A stretch of DNA of 64,000 bases, taken from Symbiotaphrina buchneri. Its lineage: Eukaryota; Ascomycota; Symbiotaphrinales; Symbiotaphrinaceae. A program made the translations under genes and the position numbers. Every line of letters starts with the position of its first letter. Positions within the stretch are counted from its first letter, which is position 1. Under the pieces are notes generated by a model. It saw only the letters and a program-made list of their open reading frames with translations. It made no database searches and was not told where the DNA came from. This document shows positions 57,383 through 64,000 of this stretch, one piece after another. Where the stretch lies: NCBI GenBank assembly GCA_001599915.1, contig BCIG01000027.1, forward strand, positions 186,001-250,000, read 5' to 3'.

Positions 57383-58816
57383 TCAATGTGCACGTAACCA
57401 ATCAAGCATCTGGTCAAAAGCCCACCGCTGGGCTTCCTGGATTTTAGGATCCTCGTATTCGCCCAGTACGGCGAAGCCTGCACAGCGGTATCAGCAGGAA
57501 GCACTGGAACCACAGCCTGTACTCACCGTGGGGAACATTTTGATAGACTTTGATCTCATGTTCTACTGAGTTCGCTTCTAACACCTTTCGACCATCCTCT
57601 CTAATTTCATCCGGGAATAGCTGATCATTCTCTGAATGCTTGTTAGACCTCAATCGAGGGTTAAAGTAAAGTCAAAGCTTACCAACGCAAGCCATCGAAA
57701 TCGGTACTCTAACCCCTTCAACATCCTCTTTCGTGATCATAGTCCCTGACTCGTCATCAACACTACTCTACTGAGTGGTCGAAAGAAATAGGAGAGTAAA
57801 TACTTACCATGTGCTATTGCCCCCACTTTAATGAGCGGTCCCTTCTTCACCATGCCCTCTTCTTCATCCTTCGATCTTTGACGTCCAAGGGCAGACGCAC
57901 AGTCCTCGGCGGCAAGGACTAGCACATACTTCGCCCCGAAGCAGTAGCCGACAGCATAAATACCTCCGCCATTGGCAACTGCGTCAGCAAATTCTTCTTT
58001 GGCACTCTCGACCACTTTCAGTAGCCGCGGGACGACTTTCTCAGGTGTATGCCGAGCTAGCCACATATCAATCATGAAGGCTTTCGCCGTCTCAGCAGCC
58101 CGTAGCTTGACCTGTTCTATCAAAGATTGGTTCTGCTCTCGGTATGCGCCTGCGTCGACGGAACTGCCTGGAGCCGGATCTCCATCAAATCTAGCAGATT
58201 TGAGCATGCAGAAAAGTCTACGCAGTCAGGATTCACCACGTACTGATCAGGCATGACTACCAAGAATCCCTCCTTCGCAAACTTGTCCGCTTGCAGTTGG
58301 TTGTTTACTGAGTGTATCCCGGTCCCTCCAGTGAGAAATAACAACAACTTAGAAGGAGAATGGGGGTAATCTGTAGGCTTGGTGATGTAGACCTGGCAGC
58401 TTAGTGTGAGCGATTCGCACCAACCTGAGTGCTTCTGGCGGAAGGAACATACCTCCACATCAGCAAGCCGTGATGTTTCCTGCTCTCTCTCATATGAGCC
58501 TCCATTCTAAGTCTGCGGAGCATTGCGAACCCACACCAGTCGGTAGCTCTCCAGCGGCTACGAGTCGTTCCTCAGCCCGAATGTCCACATAAGATAAACG
58601 AAGGTCTAAGGGATTTCAACGTACGTGCAGGCCTATCAGACACGCAATGCTCCTTTCAAGAATGATCAGTGACGGTGCTAACTCAAATGAGGCTGCAAGC
58701 TAGGAAACACCTACCCCCATGCTTATGCCTTCTTGAGCTGGTGTATCGCTGGAGAGATTGCTTTCTTCTGCGGCGTCATTCTCTGGCGCTTTCGTAGCCA
58801 TTTCACTGTCTGCCAT
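57383..58816 (-). CDS. Dienelactone-hydrolase family protein
   Basis: Nine exons (58816-58715, 58652-58625, 58557-58535, 58479-58453, 58392-58244, 58190-57808, 57745-57683, 57631-57527, 57477-57383) join to 324 residues, an unusually intron-rich gene. The spliced N-terminus reads EHCVSDRPAPAGELPTGETS, then LADVEVYITKPTDYPHSP, LLLFLTGGTGIHSVNNQLQA, and LVVMPDQFDGDPAPGSS. The catalytic Cys is in GGIYAVGYCFGAKYVL, the Asp in ENDQLFPDE, the His in NVPHGFAVLGEYEDP, the DLH triad. The family includes carboxymethylenebutenolidase and many alpha/beta hydrolases of unknown substrate, so a real lactone activity is not shown. The exon choice at 58479-58557 was driven by matching this conserved lead. Divergent with RFA1. 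Confidence 0.85.
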
Positions 58817-59261
58817 CTCGAAAAGTTTCTTTGAGGCTGCGAGCAAATTTGCAGCCACAAGCAGAAGCTCCCTCTGAAGCTGCCCTATCTGGTGCGTCGT
58901 ACTGCGTTGTGGTAGGGTAAGGTACTACTAAGGTAGCGTTGCTCCCTAACAGCGCTCGAGTGGTAAACATAGCACCCGCTAAGGTAAGGTTTACCTCTAG
59001 AAGTGCGGTCTGACGCTATTTCGCCCACTTGTGATTGCCTGCCCGCTAGCTGACTAAACATCCATTTACGCGTATCACGTCGACGCGCCTGCCTTTGCCT
59101 GCTGTTCCTCGCGAACAAAACACACAAGCCCACATATCCAGGCTGCCCACTTTGACTTGTTCAACTGAACAGTCCATCCGTCGCAGTCACCTCTAAAGTC
59201 TGGCCCTGTCGCCTCTGCACCGGCTCATTCGACCAACGGCAAAGACAAGCAGAAAGCAGCG
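58817..59261. other. Divergent promoter region, dienelactone hydrolase and RFA1
   Basis: About 445 bp with three TAAGGTA words (58918, 58929, 58980) and an ACGCGT box at 59068-59073. No coding sequence. Confidence 0.6.
59068..59073. promoter_or_regulatory. MCB-like element (ACGCGT) upstream of RFA1
   Basis: The palindrome ACGCGT, the core bound by the yeast MBF G1/S factor, lies 189 bp before the RFA1 start codon. Related CGACGCG follows at about 59080-59086. Yeast replication genes, RFA1 among them, use such boxes; function here is inferred. Confidence 0.45.
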
Positions 59262-61363
59262 ATGGCTACAGATCCGGCATCTCATATCTCCAAGGGCGCC
59301 ATCAAGTAAGTGACTTGTCGTCTTGGGAGAGGAAGCAACAGGATACTTACAGCGTGATTCAGGGCGATCTTCGAAACGAACAATACCAGTCAACAACCGA
59401 TATTGCAATGTGTCCAAATCAAGCCGCTGAATGCTCAGCCCGGCCAGCCGGAACGGTATCGGATGGTTTTCAACGATACCATCAACTTTGTCCAGAGCAT
59501 GCTGGCGACCCGTGAGTCCTGGAAGAGATCGAGTCATACTTTAAGCACTAATGTCTTCCGTAGAAGCCAACGATATCGTGAAGGACGGTATCCTGAAGAA
59601 GGGCTGCTTTGTCCGCCTCACGCAGTATCAGGCTAACTCGGTCAAAGGCAAACGGTACGCTTGTGGTCAACGGTCCTACATCTGACGCTTTCTAACAACT
59701 TTGCGCTATAGTATTTTGATAATAATCGGTCTTGACGTACTCCAGGAGCTCGGCGAATGTGACAAGGTGGGCGACCCAAAACCCCTCGACGTCAAGGATG
59801 AGGAGGAAGCAAAACCGCATCCGACCACAATCCCCAGCAATGGATTTTACGGGAACAAACCTCCTCAGCAGCAGCAACAACAGCAACAGGCAGACGCACG
59901 GTCTTTGCCATCAAGGACCAACGGGGCTAGTTCCGCGCACGCGAATATCTACCCAATCGAGGCGTTGTCACCGTATGCCCACAAATGGACGATTAAGGCA
60001 CGGTGTACAAACAAATCTGATATCAAGACATGGCACAATAAGAATGGTGAGGGAAAGCTCTTCAGCGTCAACTTGCTGGATGAGAGTGGCGAAATACGAG
60101 CAACAGGTTTCAACGACCAATGTGACATGCTCTACGACGTGTTCCAGGAAGGGAACGTCTACTATATCTCAAGTCCCTGTCGTGTTCAGCTTGCCAAAAA
60201 GCAATTCTCCAACCTGAACAATGATTACGAACTAATGTTTGAGCGAGACACGCTGGTTGAAAAGGTAAGAATCCCGTATCGCGATGGATTGTCAATGGTT
60301 AACGTGATGTCCTCAGGCGGAAAATCAAGAGAGTGTGCCTCAAGTGCGCTTCAATTTCACCAACATCGCAGATCTCCAAAATGTGGAAAAGGATACAACG
60401 ACTGATGTCATCGGGATCTTGAAAGAAGTTGGTGAAGTCTCACAGATCACATCAAAGACAACGAGCAAGCCATATGACAAAAGAGAACTGACTCTGGTCG
60501 ACAATACTAACTTCTCCGTTCGTCTCACGATTTGGGGAAATAATGCCACGAACTTCGACGTCCCCCCTGAGTCAGTCCTGGCATTCAAGGGGGTTAAGGT
60601 CTCAGACTTTGGAGGCCGTAGTCTGAGTTTACTGAGTTCCGGAACCATGACCGTCAACCCGGACATTGATGAGGCTCATAAACTCAAAGGGTGGTATGAT
60701 GCTCAGGGCCACACGGACACATTCCAATCGCACGCAAACATGGCAGGTGCGGCAGGTGCTGCAGGAGGGAAGAAGACGGCCTACAAAACAATTTCGCAGG
60801 TCCGTGAGGAGCAGCTCGGCATGTCCGAGAATCCTGACTATTTTACACTAAAGGCCACTGTGGTCTATGTGAAACAGGACAACTTCTGTTATCCTGCCTG
60901 TCTGACTGAAGGGTGCAATAAGAAGGTGGTTGAAATGGACCCTGGACAATGGCGATGTGAGCGCTGTGACAAGACGCACCCGAGACCGGAGTACCGATAT
61001 ATCATGTCCTTGAGTGTCAGTGACCACACTGGCCAGATATGGCTAAGCTGTTTTGACGATGTTGGAAGGATGATCATGGGGCGCAGCGCTGACGAAGTGA
61101 TGAGACTGAAAGAAGAGGGAACCGAACCGGTCTCGCTGTTTCAAGCAGCCAACTGTACTACGTGGATATTCAGATGCCGCGCCAAGATGGACAACTTTCA
61201 AGACCAGCAAAGGTACGTTTCCCATGAAGTGCAGTCATACCGTGGATACATGCTAAAGCCTTCACGCAGGGTCCGCTATCAGGTATCAGGGGCGAATGCG
61301 ATCGACTTCCCATCGGAGTCTGCGAAACTGGCCGAGTTGATCAAGTCGTATAGTCTGCAATGA
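59262..61363 (+). CDS. rfa1: Replication protein A large subunit (RPA70)
   Basis: Six exons (59262-59305, 59363-59511, 59564-59654, 59712-60264, 60317-61212, 61270-61363) join to 608 residues. The N-terminal OB fold (about 1-105; QPILQCVQIKPLN, FVRLTQYQANSVKGKR) is followed by a flexible linker with an eight-glutamine run (59866-59889). DNA-binding OB folds A and B follow (YPIEALSPYAHKWTIKARC; DVIGILKEVGEVSQITSKTT, LTLVDNTNFSVRLTIWG). Fold C carries the zinc ribbon YPACLTEGCNKK...WRCERC. The end is the trimerisation helix (SAKLAELIKSYSLQ). It binds single-stranded DNA in replication, repair and recombination. Length equals that of fungal RPA1 proteins. Confidence 0.97.
59866..59889 (+). repeat. 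CAG/CAA tract coding for eight glutamines in RPA70
   Basis: Eight mixed CAG and CAA codons in the linker between the N-terminal OB fold and DNA-binding domain A. Mixed codons limit slippage; length is probably variable between strains. Confidence 0.85.
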
Positions 61364-62197
61364 TTGAATGGCTTGGGAAACACATAATATCATGTATGGC
61401 GGGGTCTTGCAGGCGTTGTTCCGGTTCGGTCGTTGTGATGATCCATTGTACACTTTGTTTGCACCATTTGGCGCCATGAAAATAGGGTACCTTATGCACC
61501 GACCATCAGCTTTTGCTTCAAGCCGGATATCCAAGGTGAACAAGGTAACATGTAATTTTATGGCTGCACATTGACGATTACTGCTAAGGTTCTTCCCCAT
61601 CAGCTGATGCTGCGAAGGTAGGTACCAATAGGTGTGTGCTGTCTTGCCATTTTATCATATAAAGACGAGCTGAAGGACACTACTGAGCTTTGCAAGAGAC
61701 ACTGATGGTGAACATTCAAGGTATTTTCTTTCACAGCTTCACAGCTTTCGTACTGTACCTGCTGTAACCTAAGGTTGCCGAAACACCCACCAGAATCTCA
61801 AGCTTCCTTTAGCTTCCGCTGCATGCCCGGGGCTAGCAGTGAGATGACGGCACCAACTGGGGTACATACCACGTACCTATTTCCATCCACCTTATTCGCG
61901 TATACTTAAAGTACTTCAATGTATCTTACGTTTCGATTTGTTCTCTGCCCCAACCTACTGTACCTGACGAGCTGAGTTGTTATTATTCCCCACCTACTCC
62001 GTACGTTTTTATGATTACTACTCATACCTTATATATGTAGAACTACAAAGTCAATTATATACAGTACGCAATACTCATATGAGATAACTGCGAACGGAAT
62101 ACTTGTACTTCCACCCTTCAAACGCGTGCGTTTGTTCCGCAGATCTCTTTCCACATACCTTTCCAGGGCCGGCCCGACGGAGAATTTCTTGATCCAG
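61364..62197. other. Intergenic region between RFA1 and the quinone oxidoreductase gene
   Basis: It holds the RFA1 3' UTR and the next promoter. TACCTTA words lie at 61488-61494 and 62025-62031, and TACTCCGTA at 61995-62003. No gene seen. Confidence 0.55.
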
Positions 62198-63398
62198 ATG
62201 GCTGAGACGATGCGCGCGATTGGTGAGCCATTCTGTCCCGTCTACATTCTGTTGTCTTTCACATTCCAACTCTATAGCAGCGAATGGACGAGAGCTGACT
62301 GTGATTGCCAGATATCAAGGGCGGAAAGGGCGGCATTGATGCGCTCTTCGTGAACAACATCCCCAAACCCGTTCCCCGAGGCGCTCAAGCTCTGGTTAAA
62401 ATCAAGTGTTTCGGCCTTAATCGCATGGATCTGCTGCAGCGGGAAGGACAATACCCGCTACCTCCGCAAGCTGGGCCTATCATGGGAGTTGAGTTCTCTG
62501 GGACAATCGAGGCTTTCGGGGAAGAAGCAGAGGAGGGCTTCCACATTGGAGATGCAGTGTTCGGGCTAGCATACGGAGGTACGGGCCGAACAGATCGAAA
62601 CTGTGCATTGGCTCACGCAATGTCTTAGGCGCATATGCTGAGTATATCGCCGTCTCGTCTCATATGCTGATACACAAGCCGAAAGAACTGTCTTGGGAGG
62701 AAGCGGCCGGCATACCTGAGGTGATTTCTATGATCGTATATTGCGCCTGAACTACGCTGATTGATACTGCTCAGACTTGGATAACTGCGCTGCAAGCGAT
62801 GTATTTCGTTGGTGAGTTCGAGCAGGGAAAGTCCATTCTTTGGCACGCCGGTGCGTCGTCAGTTGCCATCGCAGGACAGCAGTTGTCAAAGGCAGATGGT
62901 GCTTCAGCCATTTACGCTACTGCTGGCTCGCAGGACAAGGTCGACTTCTGCGTCAACACGCTTGGCGCAACAGCCGCCTTCAACTACAAGGAGCAAGACT
63001 GGTCAAAGGAGGTCTTAAAAGCAACCGACGGCAAAGGCGTCGACGTCATCATCGACTTCGTAGGTCAAAGCTATTTTCAGGGGAACCTCGACGCTGCAGC
63101 AAGGGACGGACGTATCGTCAATCTTGGCATGTTGAGTGGGACTAAGCTATCTGCCGGGGCCGATATCAGCGCTTTTGTTCGGAAGAGGTTGAGGTTCGAG
63201 GGTAGCAACCTGAGGGGGAGAGACGAGAAATATCAAGGCCGACTACGCGATTTATTGGAGAGCCACATGCCTAAATTCAAGGATGGCACATTCAAGGTGT
63301 TTGTCGAGAAGATATTTGCATTTGAGGAGATTCAGGAGGCGCATAGACTGATGGAGAGCAACAAAACCAAGGGCAAGATCATCTGTCGTGTGAATTAG
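62198..63398 (+). CDS. NADPH-dependent quinone oxidoreductase (PIG3-like, MDR superfamily)
   Basis: Four exons (62198-62222, 62312-62578, 62629-62720, 62775-63398) join to 335 residues. The GroES-like half has ALVKIKCFGLNRMDLLQREG and QYPLPPQAGPIMGVEFSG, the usual opening of zinc-free quinone reductases, then HIGDAVFGLAYGGAYAEY and WEEAAGIPETWITALQAMY. The Rossmann half has ILWHAGASSVAIAGQQLSKA, YATAGSQDKVDFC, GKGVDVIIDFVGQSYF, and the end HRLMESNKTKGKIICRVN. No catalytic zinc cysteines. The nucleotide motif HAGASSVA replaces the usual HxGxSGVG. It should reduce quinones with NADPH. Start at 62198 gives MAETMRAI, in keeping with PIG3 proteins. Confidence 0.92.
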
Positions 63399-63774
63399 AT
63401 TGGAGGGCTCCCAATACAGGTGCAGGGTGGTGTGACTTGGTCACCGCTCATGGCTTGTAGCCCGGCGATGAATCTCCACTCCATAATGTGGATGGACCAA
63501 TGGTGGCCGAGAAGGTGAAGCCTTGAGATCCGAGCCTACGAAGTAGACCAGGCCGCTCAAGGAAAGCAATAATGACTCGAGATAAGACTAAGATTAAGAA
63601 TTAAGATAGCGATAGCGATAGCGATAGCGATAGCGCGAAAGCAGGCGAGATAAGGTAAAGAAATCTTGCGCTTGGACCTCGACCCTAGGAAATTTTCCAG
63701 TTCCGCACCGTAGATTTTCAGCCTCTCCTCCATCGCTGCCAGCTTAATCCCAACCACAGCACCGACAGTACGCC
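63399..63774. other. Intergenic region with a hexanucleotide repeat
   Basis: About 375 bp between two plus-strand genes. (GATAGC)5 lies at 63605-63634 and TAAGGTA at 63651-63657, both in the promoter or leader of the last gene. Confidence 0.6.
63605..63634. repeat. (GATAGC)5 microsatellite
   Basis: Five perfect GATAGC units, 141 bp before the ATG of the last gene. Likely length-variable. Confidence 0.9.
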
Positions 63775-64000
63775 ATGTCGAAGCGGGATCTGGACCAAGT
63801 CGACGGTCAATCTTCTGATTTTACCAAGCAGAAGAAACGGCGCGCCAATGACCCTACTACCCGCGGAGATGGCCTTGAGGGCAAACCACTCACTAAAGAG
63901 GAGAAGAGAGAATTGAAGAGGCAAAGGAAGGCCAGCAAGGCCAAAAAGGAAGAGCGTGCGGCCGTGGAGAAGATTGCTGAAACTAATGCCGGGGACAGTC
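63775..64000 (+). CDS. N-terminus of a lysine/arginine-rich protein (3' end outside the window)
   Basis: An ATG at 63775 opens a frame that runs off the right edge, with 75 residues visible: MSKRDLDQVDGQSSDFTKQK, a KKRR patch, then a long charged helix with KEEKRELKRQRKASKAKKEE. Such basic leads are common in nucleolar proteins, for example DEAD-box ribosome-assembly helicases and tRNA-modifying enzymes, but no domain is visible yet. A nuclear or nucleolar place is likely; the function cannot be called from this part. Confidence 0.7.
   Translation, partial: MSKRDLDQVDGQSSDFTKQKKRRANDPTTRGDGLEGKPLTKEEKRELKRQRKASKAKKEERAAVEKIAETNAGDS

Overview
The window is a gene-dense piece of filamentous ascomycete nuclear DNA (Pezizomycotina, most likely Eurotiomycetes such as Aspergillus or Penicillium relatives). 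The basis is short GT-AG introns (mostly 45-75 nt, branch-like CTGAC/CTAAC elements), an intron-bearing tRNA-Leu(CAA), fungal-specific families, and a beta-mannosidase B gene next to a ClrB/ManR-like Zn2Cys6 regulator. I rebuilt 26 genes by joining exons by eye: 23 complete protein genes, two cut by the window edges, and one tRNA. One of the 23 is a small, uncertain zinc-motif gene. I saw no transposon, rRNA, CRISPR or prokaryote-type island.

Layout. 1-9.7 kb: end of a SET-domain protein (+), a peroxisome-tagged propionyl/acetyl-CoA synthetase-like enzyme (-), tRNA-Leu(CAA) (-), and a large MIT-domain protein (-). 11.4-24.8 kb: a possible carbohydrate-use block with an SV2/NiaP-like MFS transporter, a 2OG-Fe(II) oxygenase, a lactose-permease-type sugar transporter carrying a one-base frameshift (all -), then convergent mndB (+) and a clrB/manR-like regulator (-). 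25.8-28 kb: a small putative zinc-binding protein and a fungal CorA-like membrane protein. 28.8-40 kb: 5-oxoprolinase (+), fimbrin (-) and a DDHD/PA-PLA1-like phospholipase (-). 40.7-47.5 kb: hotdog thioesterase, SR splicing factor, mitochondrial carrier and ribosomal protein eL18. 47.9-64 kb: housekeeping genes PRO2, COP9 subunit 3, ISU1, UBP14, a dienelactone-hydrolase-like protein, RPA1 (RFA1), a PIG3-like quinone oxidoreductase, and the start of a basic protein.

The most unusual points are in splicing and gene integrity. ISU1 can only restore its conserved N-terminal motif through an AT-AC intron; the COP9 subunit 3 gene needs a GC-AG intron; the sugar transporter uses a 15-nt micro-exon and has a one-base frameshift; the CorA-like gene has a second disrupted or alternatively spliced stretch; the dienelactone-hydrolase-like gene has 23- and 27-nt exons; and the SR-protein gene has a 329-nt first intron. 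A 7-bp word (TACCTTA/TAAGGTA) recurs at least 17 times by eye, always between genes. I found no convincing unknown multi-gene system; the mndB/clrB neighbourhood with its oxygenase and two transporters is the best candidate for a functional cluster.
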